DNA of 64,000 nucleotides from NCBI GenBank assembly GCA_907163345.1, contig CAJQUN010001136.1, positions 38,008-102,007 of the forward strand. The letters run 5' to 3'. The translations under genes were made by a program, and so were the position numbers. Shown in pieces: positions 49,301-61,345 of the stretch. Below the pieces are notes generated by a model, which did not search any database, was not told the DNA's origin, and saw only the letters and a program-made list of their open reading frames with translations. The DNA is from Haberlea rhodopensis. Taxonomy: Eukaryota > Streptophyta > Magnoliopsida > Lamiales > Gesneriaceae. The number at the start of each line of letters is the position of its first letter. Positions within the stretch are counted from its first letter, which is position 1.

Positions 49301-50485
49301 CAATTCTTTGCCGGAAGTCATCTTTAGCACAATCGTCCCTTTGCCTTCACTTTTGAGACTGCGGAATTTTCCATGTGGCAGTGCTCATCATTTACCGGTT
49401 CATATGTCTTAAACATCCATTTGTTGGCGAAAATGTGGAGAGTAGCCCCAGTATCCACCCACCATTCCTTGGAGTTCCCTCCAACAAAGTTCTCCTCCGA
49501 CACCATAGCATTTAGATGCATGTCATCCATGTCGGAGCTCAGGTTGTCCTCAACAATGTGGGCATGAGCAGGCCTCTTGCCTTTGCCTTTGCCTTTGTAA
49601 GGGACTATCTTCCTTTTACCCTCATTGTTTTGATGTTGAGTGCAGTCCTTGACCTTATGATTAGGTTTACCACACAAGTAACAGGCACCGGTGAATCTCA
49701 TTGTCTGAGTATCTCCCTTGGGTTCAAAAGTACGCTTGCGTTTTTTCCATGGGAGTTGTCCCAAACTTCAACCATGTTGGCCTTGGAAATCATTCCAAAT
49801 GATTTCTTGTCAACTTTTCGGTTGTCTTGCTCGATTTGCGCAGCCTCCTGATAAGATCCTCGAGACTCATCATCTTTCGTTTGTACTTTAGCTCTTGAAG
49901 TCCTTTCAAGATGGCGGTAATTTTTCAATCATCATCGCCACTTGGAGAGCATCATTTATCCTCATACCTTCGGCAGGAAGTTCATGATATATCAGCTGCA
50001 GCTCTTCGCATTGCTCAACAACGCTCTTGCCATCTACCATTCGATAGTCATGGAATCAAACGGCTACAAATTTCTTTGCGCCTGCTTCGTCAACTTTGTA
50101 CTTCATTTCTAACGATTCCCAAAGATCCTACGCAGTTGGGGGAATACACATTGAAAAGTGCATTGTCCAGAGAATTCAATACATAGTTACGACAGAGGTA
50201 GTCGGTGCTCATCCATGATTCGACTAGTACAGCGGATTGAAGATCATCTTTGTCCTACACTGATTTCTCCTCTTTAAGAAACCTAGTCAAGTTCAAGGTG
50301 GTCAAGAAGAATATCATCTTCTGCTGTCAACGCTTAAAGTTGGAACCTTTGAACTTTTTCGGTTTCTCAAATTGAGAGAACGGCATTGGGTTTCTCAGAA
50401 CTGGCATAACGACCTCAGCGCCGCTAGCTTTCATCACTGGAATCTGAGTATTCTCAGCAACTCGGTTTGGAATCTGGTCAGCCAT
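46307..50485 (-). pseudogene. Copia gag-pol polyprotein, broken
   Basis: The start at 50485 (MADQIPNR) opens a gag with several stops. Then come a CCHC zinc knuckle (CYLCGKPNHKVKDC, about 49683-49642), protease DTGA (about 49450), and a GAG-pre-integrase region with LHLWHGRL (about 48960). The integrase core shows HTDVCD and SDRGGEY; its third acidic region is split by a frameshift near 48510-48530. RT runs from WELVDL (about 47850) through YVDD (about 47365). RNase H shows HCDSQSAMGG and a KSRHI motif (about 46600-46480). Several stops and frameshifts separate these, so no functional polyprotein remains. Longest surviving frame: 47595-48671. Confidence 0.92.
46535..46692 (-). repeat. Short tandem duplication in the RNase H region
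   Basis: A stretch of about 63 bp (GTGCTCCTCCCATAGCTGAC to GTTTTGACCAC on the plus strand) occurs at 46535-46597 and again at 46630-46692. This duplicates the HCDSQSAMGG segment of RNase H. Confidence 0.85.
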
Positions 50486-50667
50486 AAGCTAAAAACAGAA
50501 TACAAACGACACAACACAAACAATATCAAACTAGTTTTAAAACAAACATTATAAATCTTTGATAGTGCACAAACAGTGATTGTTTGAAAATTCGACAATT
50601 ATTGTTTTTTCTTCGAAAAACTTATTATGTTCCAAAACAGAAACAAAAACAGATTTGAGTTTACGAT

Positions 50668-51253
50668 TGTTATTCCCACAATTTATCTGATAACCAAATT
50701 TTAATCAGATTACAATTATGATCCAAAATAAAAAATATACTGTAAACTTACAACAGTAGTATGTAAATACTGTTCGAAATCTGCACGACAGGAAACTGGA
50801 ACAGGATGAGGCCATGGCAAGAGTGTGGACGTAAACTCAAATTTGCCCGCCTACAAGAGAGTTCCAAGATACAACGTCCAATCGCCTCTTCTCGGAATGA
50901 AGCAGTCCGAGCAGACTCACTTGAACACTAGTAGTGTGTAGTACTCTCAAATGTATGAAATATATGAGTGAACAATTTTCGGGATGCTTCACATTTAAAT
51001 CAGACTAATTCAGTATTAATCAGGATGCGAAAAGTCAGGATTATGAAAAGACACTTCTTCCTTGAAAATCGAGTAGTAAAAAGACAGGGCTGCCTTCGCG
51101 GCACTGACACGCATGCGCGGCGAGCCTAGCGGACGGCGCGCGTGGGGCATCATTCTTTTCTACATTACTGCACTCCAATGCTTTGTTTATCAATATAAAC
51201 AAACCTCAAATTTTTCATAAAACCAATGTGGGATTTCTAGCAATTTCAATTCA
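50668..51253 (-). repeat. 5' LTR of Copia element (internally deleted)
   Basis: 586 bp. It aligns with the 3' LTR at both ends. At GGGATGCTTCACATTTAAATC (about 50985-51005) the segment found at 45258-45418 in the 3' LTR is missing. Confidence 0.85.
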
Positions 51254-51894
51254 CATATACACTGGTTTCATGGTGCTTTAGTTTGTGGTGCTTTCGGGCT
51301 GTCTATCTAGTAGCATCTCAAAGAACATGTTATTACTCAGAAGAGACATAGCATGAATATATGTGGCAAAATCTGCTCTTGCTCAAATATTATGAATGCT
51401 CAGAAAATCCTCAGGGGCAAGAAAAGTTATTTTATCTGGACAACCGATGCAAATCTGTTAAAGATGCAAGCTTAATTCTTCTCTCTTGCAAGTGAATCAC
51501 AGACGTTTATTATTTACTAGTCTGGTTTGGCACACACGCTCGTGCTTACAGACTTCATTAGGTCCACCTTTGAAATTTGTTTTTCAAACGTAAGGAGCAT
51601 CACATCAACCTACCTTCTTATATTCCTTGTTTTGAACTTTTGGTGTCTCGTTTTATTCCTAGAGTGCACACTGTATTTGGGATCCAGTCATTTTTTCTCC
51701 CAGCTACACATTAGGCCCCACTTAATTACCCTGCTATTAGCCTTTGGTATTTTTAGTTGGGTCAGTGAGTTCTGCTTGGGCTTTTATAGGATCAACATAT
51801 CATAAATGATGATTAGAAAGTCCTTAGTCAGCGAAACGTTATGCATTTTCCAGATAATTTATATTATCTGATTTTTTAATATGAAACATTTCAG
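51254..51894. other. Remaining S15 pseudogene intron
   Basis: Sequence between the retrotransposon and the last S15 exon, ending in a T-rich acceptor (ACATTTCAG). No other gene seen. Confidence 0.5.
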
Positions 51895-52138
51895 AAACGC
51901 GAGGCTCTGCCCGGTGAGAAGCCGGCTCTAGTGAGAACCCACCTGCGAAACATGATCATCGTGAGATGATCGTAAGTATCCTTGGAGTGTGCAATGGCAA
52001 GACCTTCAACCCCATTGAAATCAAGCCTGAAATGATTGGCCACTATCTCGCAGATTCTGGATTTCGTACAAGCCAGTGAAGCACGGAAGACCTGGTATTG
52101 GTGCCACCCACTCGTCAAGGTTTATTCCTCTTAAATAA

Positions 52139-52690
52139 ACTCTTCTCCATCAAATGTCATTTGCTTCGGTCGTCCTGTGGTTAATTGATATTATTTCTTA
52201 GCATCGGTTCAGATGTGGTCTCAATTTTCCTTCAATCTTTGTGAATGTTTGCTTCTTCTTTTTTGTTTTAAGGTTTTGATTCTGGAAAGATGTTGCATTT
52301 ACTGTCTTATGCTTTTTATTTTCAGCTGGGTTGGTATCTTTATCCTTCAATTTTCAATGTAAAATTTTGGAAAGTTGGTTCCATATATCCGACAGCGGTT
52401 CCATTTGAATCATTAAATGAAGGGTGTACTATTTTTTCTTGTCTCTTTATATTTATTAGAGTAAATTTCAGTTTAAACTAGTTTAAATCATAGTTTTGAA
52501 AACGAGCACGGACATTGATTCGGTCAAAGTTGTGGATTAGTGGATCATTGGTTCAACCAGTGGTTGTATCGGGTCAATTCTTATCATATTCAAAATTAAA
52601 TATTTTACTGTATAATATAATAATCACGTTAATTGGCATATATGAAGTTAAAAATTTAATATAACAATTATTAGATTATTTTTTACAATC
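52139..52690. other. Downstream of S15 pseudogene, no gene seen
   Basis: T-rich 3' flank, then AT-rich sequence. The short plus-strand frames are not recognised. Confidence 0.5.
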
Positions 52691-52699
52691 AAACATTTT

Positions 52700-53070
52700 T
52701 GGATTGAAGTAGGTTGTGAATCATAGAAAAAATCAAGTCGGATTGTTCATATGTGTCAGTTTTCTTCTAATATTTGTATATAACTTCGAACCATATCTCT
52801 CATATATTTTGTTTTATACATTCTTAATCTAAAATACTTTGTTCAAAGATCTCACTATATAACTCTAATTTAGCATTTACCCATACTCGAACCTCATCGA
52901 TTAACACAATATCATCAGCAAAAAGATGATCTAAGATATTTATGTATGTATTTTTTTATCTCATCAATCACTAAGGCAAACAAGAGATCACTCAACACAG
53001 ACCTAGTGTAATTCAATAGTGATCGAGAACTCATTCGACACCCCGCTGCACATTCTCACGGTTCAAATCA
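52700..53070 (-). pseudogene. LINE (RTE-like) reverse transcriptase remnant
   Basis: The minus strand from about 53059 reads VRMCSGVSNEFSITI, then LH-stop. After frame changes follow a FALVIDEI-like stretch and DDIVLIDEVRVWVN around 52945-52880. These are the motif around the SITIGLHQGS block and the catalytic DD segment of plant RTE-type LINE reverse transcriptases. Multiple stops and frameshifts are present, and only this fragment is recognisable. Confidence 0.6.
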
Positions 53071-54534
53071 TTCTTGGAGTATATAAATACAACTCCTTGA
53101 AGACAAATAAGGTGATTCAAGCATATTCCAAATATTTCAAAGGAGATTCAAACCGGAAAGCATCAAATATATATATGCTCATTAAGAACAAGCCCAGTAC
53201 ATCTTATCTTGCTATATTAGATCAATTATGTGATAATTTTTGCCAACCCAACATACTTAATCTTTGTATAAGTGAGTTGAAATATAAGAGTATTTGTTGC
53301 AGTTGCAAGACATGTTGAGTCCACGGATTGCGAGTCTTTGCATATAGATAGTAAAAAAATATGCAAGTTGTGCTCTCAGCTGTAAAAGTACCCCAGTGGA
53401 TGAAGTGTTTTTAGGATTTTCAAACGTAAGAGTGGCCTCGGATGGAGTGAGTTTGAACGAAAGCTTATATAAATCAAAATATTCTAGTGTATCATTCCAA
53501 TCGATGCAAAAAGGGAAGATATAAATTGATTGTCATCTTTGACCTTCCAAAAATAAATCTAACCTTCCAGAAATAAATCTATGTGCATTTACTTTTCTTG
53601 TTATTGTTTAAATATTTTTATCTTGTTTATTTAGTTTCAGACAAGATTAATTCGAGTGTCTTTTACTTGGTTTTTAAACCTAATTCGCTCTAATATTTCG
53701 ATGTATTCACTTCAAGAATACGAACTACGTCAACTCAAGTTGGTTATACCATACTTATTTTTGACAAAATCACAGCGCATCGAAGGGGCCCTATCCCCCA
53801 TCACATCTTGAATAATCTAAAATAAATAATAATTTAAATCAAGCAATTATAATATTAGAATAAATGAATAATAATATTAAAATTTTGCAAAAAGGAATAG
53901 TCCACATGAACATTCACGTGGCCTTGTTCCCTTCAATAATGGCCTAGTTGGTGTCCCTGATAACGGAATCAATATTTTTTTGCGTATTTATTTATTTTTA
54001 ATTAAAATATTATCTTACAAATACTCACATCTTTTTACAATATTATATGGTTCTAATTACGACAACTCTTTTTGGTTTTTAAATCCTAAACATAAATGCA
54101 ACTGTTTTGTTTCATCTTCGAGTGGCTTATACTTGTAGGTTTTTAAAAAAAACCATTAATTTTACATTAAAAATTTCGTGCTATTATGATTTTAACGAAA
54201 AATAGCAAATAGAGAATTGTCTCACACATTGTGAGTTAAAAAATTATGTTAGCTCTTTATAAGATACATGAATTACTCTACTTATTGTCAGTTGATTTTG
54301 AGTTGGAACCTCATGTATTATTAACAAATAAGATATTCGCTTCATGAGGACTTTACATCAAATTAAAGCAAACTAGACAATATATCAGTGCATTTGTTTC
54401 TTGTTGGTTCCACAATTTCTCTCAAAGCTACTTACTACAATAAAGTACAAGTTTGTTTGACGACCAAAAATAAAAACAAAAACAATAGTGAACCAACTTT
54501 ATAAGCTCGATCAAATCATGTGGCACAAGTTGTT
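53071..54534. other. Intergenic, no gene seen
   Basis: The 99-codon frame at 53019-53318 overlaps the LINE remnant and has no recognisable similarity. A 17-base phrase (CTTCCAAAAATAAATCTAA-like) is repeated near 53545-53580. The right end is presumably 3' UTR of the IAA gene. Confidence 0.5.
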
Positions 54535-55004
54535 TTAGCACCTGCTCTTGCATTTCTCCATGGCTCTTGGTGCTGAATTTCAATCCCAAAAAAATTTAAT
54601 CAGAACATAATAATAATGTAATAATATACTTTCTTTAAGTTACGATCTTAAACTAACGGGTTAGTTAGATATATGATACTGATCAAATGTTCTTTTGAGT
54701 TAAAATCTACTTCGACTTGTTATACATGATTCACTCGTTTGCAAAAACTCGAGTATGTCATATAAACTCGAGTTTTTTAAATAGGTTATATAGTGAATTT
54801 TGATTTAATTTAGGATGTAAAGGGATGATTTTTGTAATTCATATATATATATATATATGTTCTTGATTTATGATATGATTATGCAGATAATATTAGCATA
54901 CCAAGACCAATGGCTTCTGATCCCTTCATGATACGAAGGCGCTTGCATGAATCAACAAACATCCTGCAGACATTATTAAACTATATTATATTACAATTTT
55001 GAAC

Positions 55005-55044
<40 letters not shown>

Positions 55045-55245
55045 CAGCTACCTTCCAATGTGATTTGACATAAAAATACAAGAAAATAGATGTTATTGTT
55101 CAAACGAGAGCTAAAACGATATAATGAAAACTAGAGGGATATAAAATTACAGCTACCTCCCAATGTGATTTGACATAAAAATACACTATAGAGAAAATAG
55201 ATGTTATTGTTCAAACGAGAGCTAAAACGATATAATGAAAATTAG

Positions 55246-55305
<60 letters not shown>

Positions 55306-56437
55306 ATGCTTACTGCCAAGGTACATCACCCACGAGCATCCAGTCCCCATCTTTATCTTCATATGAGGGAACATATTCAGAGCTGTTCAGTAGATCCATC
55401 AATTTGCTCTCATTCATAAAATCTATCATTCCTTGAGTCCCATGATTATCTAAATAAATCAAAATTAACAATCTATAAACACATTTTGTTACATGTTTTC
55501 ACTAATATTTTCAAAAGGGTTTTTATGAAACATTGAACCAATACGTCTAAATATTTACAGAAGGAAAAACAAATAGAAATATAATTTTGATAATAACTAA
55601 CAACAACCCCAATACACAATATTATAAAAAAAAACTGATAAATTTCCAAATATCGTTATGTAATTTAATTTATTAGTCTTTAGGTCATCTATTGCCCACA
55701 ACAATTTTTTTGGGGGTGTTGAAACTTTTGAGGTGATTTTTTACAAAGATTTTGGGCTACTTGCCCGACTCAAATCAAGTATATATCCCACAAATAATTT
55801 TATATGATAACCAAATTTTATGCTACATCGGGTGAACTACGCCAAAGACGTAGTCGTAGATATATGACATACCCATGGTGAAGGAACTGAACATTTTGGC
55901 CAATGCATCGGAGAGTTCTTGATAGCTTTCGTACATTTTCAAGTCCACTTTACGGAGGTACGGCGCTCCGTCCATCGAAACCTTCACAAAGGCCGCCGCA
56001 CCGCCGCCGTTGGCCACGGCCCCCTTCTTCTCACAAGATTCCTCGTTGTTGCTCTTCTGATTAGCCATTATATTCTTGCGGAAGGATCGCACCGGTGGCC
56101 ATCCCACCACTTGAGTCCTGTGTAGTTCCCATCATGCATAAATTTGCTATAAAATTTTACGTATATATTAAAAATATAATACATGGGTATTTAATTTTAT
56201 CTCTTACTTGGCTGGTGGCTTGATCAGATCCTTAGAAGGAAGCATATCCTTCTCTAATTTTACAGCACTTTTCAAATTCTCCTTGAGATCTGATTCATTT
56301 GCCTGTAGTTCGAGTTTCAGATCAACAGTTTCATAAAACCCTCTTTTCCCATTAATATTTATGGGATCACTCTCTCCACCACCGCCCGGCAGGCCGAGAC
56401 ACAGCTCAGTTTCCTTGAGATTCAGGCCAACTTCCAT
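54535..56437 (-). CDS. IAA: Aux/IAA auxin-responsive repressor (IAA7/14/16/17 clade)
   Basis: Five exons on the minus strand: 56437-56208, 56117-55873, 55449-55314, 54963-54902, 54572-54535. They total 711 nt, exactly in frame, giving 236 aa, typical for the clade. Domain I carries the EAR repressor motif (TELCLGLPGG, residues about 10-20). A KR pair (NGKRGF) follows. Domain II is the intact degron VVGWPPVRSFRKN (80-92), bound by TIR1/AFB with auxin. Domains III and IV (PB1 fold, about 120-220) include KVSMDGAPYLRKVDL, YVPSYEDKDGDWMLVGDVPW and CKRLRIMKGSEAIGL. The protein acts in the nucleus by binding ARF factors and recruiting TOPLESS (family knowledge). All introns are GT-AG. An auxin-response core TGTCTC lies at 57525-57530, about 1.1 kb upstream, too weak alone to prove auxin induction. 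Which paralog it is cannot be settled here. Confidence 0.96.
55003..55302. repeat. Tandem duplication and (TA)n runs in IAA intron 3
   Basis: A unit of about 105 bp (TAAAATTACAGCTACC to CTAGAGGGATA) occurs at 55037-55141 and 55142-55247. (TA)n runs lie at 55006-55037 and 55250-55302. The whole block lies between exons 3 and 4 and does not touch splice sites. Confidence 0.85.
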
Positions 56438-59400
56438 GGATACTATTGTTGATACAACGCTTTTTCGACGTCGATAATTTATTTATTATATACTATCTGA
56501 TGATTCTTCAACAATATTGTGGGAATTGGGAAGGAAGAAGTGTGCTAGTGTGAGGTTTCTTGTGGATGTTTGTTGTGTGTGTGAGAGTTTGTAATAATAA
56601 CATCAATAGAGTAGAGAGTGTGGCCATACGTGGGATTTGTTGTTATCCTAAAGCATCGCAACTATACATATAAAATATTTATAAAAAAATATTCCAGATA
56701 TGTTATCAATATGCACAGAACTTTTAAAAATTGATCTTATAAATTTGAGGGTAAATACATAAAAACGTCCCTGTAATTTGAGTCTATTCATTTTTCAACT
56801 CCTAAAGTTTTAAAAAGGTTCACAATCCGGTCACGGACATTAAGTCCCCCGTGAGGAATAAAAAGATGGACTGAATCAGAAATATTTTTAAAACATTAGG
56901 GATTGAATTAAGAACAACCAGACATATTTATTCCATAAAGTTTTAAAAATATTCTTGAAACATGCATTCTCTCGACCAACTTAATGTCGGAGACTAACCT
57001 AGAATGTTTTTTTAAAACTTTAGATAATGAACTGTAATGGACCCAAAATGTAGAGAAGTTTTAATGTATTATCCCTAAATTTGACTAAATAGACACTTGG
57101 TCATTTATCTTTCCAAATTTTATTTATTTATTTATGCCCATTTTTGATTTGATTTTTGATGAAATGTTCATGACATCAAACATATCAGCAATATCTAACG
57201 CAGAATATCAGAACTAGGCACAAATCGTACCATATGTTCAAAAAATTAATTTACTATACTAAAATCAAATTGTGATTAATCAGAGGACCAAAACTCTATC
57301 AGGGCTATGTTTATTAGATGATTTTTTCATTGATTAAATTCTATAGTTTGATGTCGTCATGGAATCAATAGCATGTTACTTTTATTATTATTACATTAAA
57401 TGTCTTACCAAAAATTAAAATAGCATATTACTAAAATAAAAAGGTTACTTGATTTCCAGGAAAAAGGGATAAGAGAGCTCATTTAGCTTTGCTTTGGGGT
57501 GAAATTTGTATATTATATGTATCATGTCTCAATAATTGATCCATTTGCCAATTGGAGCATTTTGGTGGTTTTTCCAATGCAAAATTTAAGCATTACTATA
57601 AGGGAACATATTAATAAATGTGGCCCATTATGGATAACCAACTAATATTCTTTCTTTTCTTTTTTTTTTTGGAAAAAATAAAGTATATTTACTAGAAAAA
57701 AGCCAACTTGGCAAGTATATCAAATTTCAGAAAGACAAGCAAACGAAAAAGCCACAGTCTCAGTCAAGAATGGAGCCATAAAAATAAATTGGTGTGCGGA
57801 AAACAAATTATGTTACACCTTTCACCAGTTCCGCCACAAAATTTTATTGAATAAACACGCACTATTTGTTTGATTTATTGACCCATTATGAGTTAACAAT
57901 GATATTCTCGTAAATAGGAGCAAAAATCAATCACAATTCACAATCACGGGCCAAAATAGTTGAAAATGAATAAAAAAATGTAGGGCAAAATCGAAAAAAT
58001 GTTAAAAATGTGGGTTACTTGAGAAACAATGTGAGTCACTCACCACTACACTACATTGGATCTTGTATATTTATATATAAACATTTTTGCTGGGGTGCGG
58101 CTGCACCCTACGCACCCCTGGCTCCGCCACTGGCTACAACAAACATAGAAACTAATGTATTATGAGCTCTTTAACCTTGTTGGGATGGATAAGAAATCAT
58201 GTTCACTTTGGACAGATTCGAATTCTAGTTTTATTTGGCGCAAAAAATTTAATTTGCCCCTCCCCTACTCAAAAAATAAAATAAAAAACTAATATATTGT
58301 TGGTTCAAAAATTGGAGGTAGTGGGGGAGGCATATAATTGTTTCTCCTAATGAGGGATGATACATATATTTTTGTGGGGATTAAGGATAATTATAGTTAT
58401 CGACTTCATTATTTTAATTTCCGTCGAAATTCCAAAATTCAACTTTGAAAATTCTAACAAAATTTTAAAAATGTTCCAAAATATCAAAAAAATTCCAAGA
58501 TATCGCAAGCAGAAAATACAAACAAGAAGAATCTCCGTCATATTCTTCAAAATTATTAACGTGGTATCAGCCACACCAGTAACGTGCACTGATACCTCAG
58601 CAATATCTAATGTCATGTCTACAATTATAGGCATTAGATCAATACTCCGCTAAAATATGACTAAATTCAAAGATAAAATAAACTACAACCAAATTTTGAT
58701 AATTTAGAGGATCAAAACCGAAAATGGGCAATGTGATATTAAATTGTTTGGTTCATTAAATCAAATTCCCCACACAATGAATGGGGTTGGTTAGATGTTG
58801 GAGGGAACATAGATCAGAAAACCAAGCAATGAATCCGCCAACTTGCCAAATTATTGATATATACGTGTTCAATTATGTCTCACACATCCCAATATTTGAT
58901 ATCATAGTTAATTTGTTGCATATGGACGAAACTTTGTAAAAACAGTTAATAGCTTGTGAGATGTTACAATGCGATACAACTCTAATGGTAGATTCAGTGA
59001 CGATCCTTGGCCTAATCAAAATATTGTATTGATCTTTCAAAAATCGATTTAATTTATCGTTGTATTTTGATAAACGGTTTAATTTGAGGTAGAGAATTGA
59101 TCTAAATACGGATTTGAAGTATTGATCTCAATATTTGAAATCCACTACAATTAGTACTAATCAATACATTATAAAATCGAAATTCATTTAGGTTGGATTT
59201 GAGCGGTCGTGTTTGGAATATTTTAATTATGATTTAAAATCAAATTATTTGAAAATCCATTAAATTGAAATGACATACTTAGTCGTGGCTATTCAAATAC
59301 TTTCAAAATTATATAAACCAAATACATTGAAGAAAAATATGTAATGGAAAACTTTAATAAATTATTGTGTAAATTTCATAATACTCCTCTGTGTTATAGT

Positions 59401-59725
59401 ACATTTGTACGAAATCCCCATGTCGTAACAAAATAGTCAAAAAACATCATCTGTTTTCATAAATTTATCACGAAACCACCATATGTTAAATTAAAATTTA
59501 CAAACCCCATCTATTTTCATTTAATCACCAAACTCCCACTTTGTATTCATAAATTCATTACCAACTCCATATGTTTTATTAAAAAACAATTCCCTTTCAA
59601 ATTTTGGATATTCAACTGTTGCACATATAAAAGTATATAATATTTGAATCCCCCTCTCGTTTACAAATAAATAGGTTTTAATTAATATCGTTAAAACTAA
59701 ATAGATGTTTTATGAAAATAAATTA
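56438..59725. other. Intergenic region upstream of the IAA gene
   Basis: About 3.3 kb of AT-rich DNA. The first part presumably holds the 5' UTR and promoter of the IAA gene. A phrase GCACCCCTGGCTCCGCCACTG at 58112-58132 resembles tails common in decayed plant repeats. Two overlapping frames near 58350-58650 on both strands show no similarity and are not called. Confidence 0.5.
57525..57530 (+). promoter_or_regulatory. TGTCTC auxin-response-element core
   Basis: Exact TGTCTC hexamer about 1.1 kb upstream of the IAA start codon. A hexamer is expected by chance about once per few kb, so this is a weak candidate only. Confidence 0.2.
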
Positions 59726-61331
59726 TGTTGGGTTTTGGAAACCCGAATAATCTTGGTTTTGATGTTAACAAAACTTGTTATTTTGTTTGCTATTATATTT
59801 TATCAAGCGTGCAGTTCACATATGATATCTTATAGCTTGATGATGTGCTAAGCAATGGTTTTGAGTTTGGTTGCTGAAATAAGAATTCAACATCCAGTAG
59901 GCCCCGAGCGTATAGCTGACTGAATCAATCATATCTCATAGCTCGGATATCGAAACGCCGTAATTCTAAAGGGTTTGGATAGCCAAATAAATTTACTACA
60001 AGTCGTATTTGAGGCCATTAGACCTAATTCGAAGGATTATATGACGAAAACATGTCTGAAAGAGCTTGCTGGTGCAAAGCTGAAATAACAGCTGACAGAT
60101 TGTAGCATGTGTGGTATATAGGTCATAACTCTAAGCTCTCTTATCGAAACGGGACGAATCAGTATTGGTTGGAAAGCTCTTGCTACATCCAGCAAACTTA
60201 CAGCATGAGCACTGCCTCGCTTTGAACATAACTCTCTCATACAAAATCAAAATCGAGCGATTCTTGATTCCATGGAAAGCTAAGAGAAAGTGTTACAACT
60301 TTCATGTTGGTCACTTTGCCCAAAAATCAACGAATCAAGAGTTATATCAAGAGAACATACAACAGACTTTGGACAGCAAGGTTGGCATCAGACTTTGAGC
60401 CAGCGGACTTAGAATCAGTAGAGGCAAGCAGACTTAGAACCAGTAGAGGCCAGTGGACTCGAGCAACGGACTCGACCGTCGGACATCGGGCAGTGGACAC
60501 TACCAGTAGACTTCCAAAAATAGTCCAGAAAGCAGAATATGATTGTTGCAATGTTTGAAATCTTACCAAAACATATTCTTGTATCTAACATATATATCAT
60601 TACTTGGGGCTATATATACATGATTTGTAAACTCAATAACAGCTGATTGGAGATCAATTCAAGCCTTCCAAAGCAAACCCACTTGGGGTTAAATTGAGGA
60701 ACTTCAAAGAACAAATATGATAAATGAAGAGCAACTCCCCAAACCTTTTGACACCTCTTTCAAGCTTATATCATATCTCGAACGAGATCATTTGTGCATT
60801 TATAGTCACTCTATTCATTGTATTCATGAGCTATAATAGAAGAGTGAATACCATTGTAACATTGGGTGATTCATCACAACTGGTTGAGGTCTTTCCATGT
60901 GAGACATTAAAGAACACGCTCTTTGTGATTCTGTGTGGGCTAGGACTTTATGCTATTTGTGTGTTATTAGCCTAAGTAGGTTGTATACAAAAAGTATAAA
61001 CCAAATCTCCCAGTGTATCCTTCCATGAGATCGAAGAATGAGAGACGTAAAAGCGTTTGTACTTCGAACTTCCAGAACAAATTCTTGTGTTGTTTACTTT
61101 ACTGCATTTATTTACTCTACTGTTTTTACATATTTTCTTGCATACCTTTAAAATACCTTTCAAATGGTTAATCGGTTATAGAGCATGTTATGTCGAGTGT
61201 CTTCCGCTCGATTTTGTAACCGAACTCTATATAATCTTTCGGTGCAATGATTTCAAGAACACGACTATTGATGATCAAGTTGATTGAACTCGGTGTGGAT
61301 TGACAACCCACCCCCGAAATCGATCCTAACA
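59726..61331 (+). repeat. 5' LTR of element B
   Basis: 1,606 bp. It contains short repeats around 60400-60500 built from AGCAGACTTAGAACCAGTAG and related TGGACTCGAGCA pieces. The end (61140-61331) matches the corresponding end of element A LTRs. Confidence 0.86.
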
Positions 61332-61333
61332 TG

Positions 61334-61345
61334 TGGTATCAGAGC
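61334..61345 (+). other. Primer binding site of element B
   Basis: TGGTATCAGAGC, exact, two bases after the 5' LTR. Confidence 0.9.

Larger units (their letters stand above)
44919..51253 (-). mobile_element. Copia LTR retrotransposon, degenerate
   Basis: Related LTRs at 50668-51253 (5', minus sense) and 44919-45705 (3') enclose gag, protease, integrase, RT and RNase H remnants in that order, which defines Copia. Both LTRs end TGTTATTCCC / AATTTCAATTCA on the plus strand. The 5' LTR lacks about 170-200 bp present in the 3' LTR. I found no iMet-like primer site next to the 5' LTR and no convincing 5-bp target duplication. It sits inside the intron of the S15 pseudogene, in opposite orientation. 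Confidence 0.92.
44784..52138 (+). pseudogene. RPS15: 40S ribosomal protein S15 pseudogene split by a Copia element
   Basis: One exon (44784-44841) encodes FKRGLKRKPLALIKKLRKA between good AG and GT splice signals. The next exon (51895-52138) encodes KREALPGEKPALVRTHLRN and, in other frames, the KPEMIGHYLA and RFIPLK-stop end of S15 (uS19 family, small-subunit head). The coding sequence is broken. A 4-base loss after MIIV (near 51961) and a 1-base loss near 52053 shift the frame, and the N-terminal exons are not found upstream. Retention of the intron means a duplicated gene, not a processed copy. The intron holds the 6.3-kb Copia element; without it the intron would be about 0.7 kb. Confidence 0.9.

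Noticed and set aside
44784..52138. Functional S15 gene with a long intron
   Set aside because: Frame-breaking deletions in the last exon and absent N-terminal exons exclude a normal protein.
53019..53318. 99-codon plus-strand frame
   Set aside because: Antisense to the LINE remnant and without similarity.
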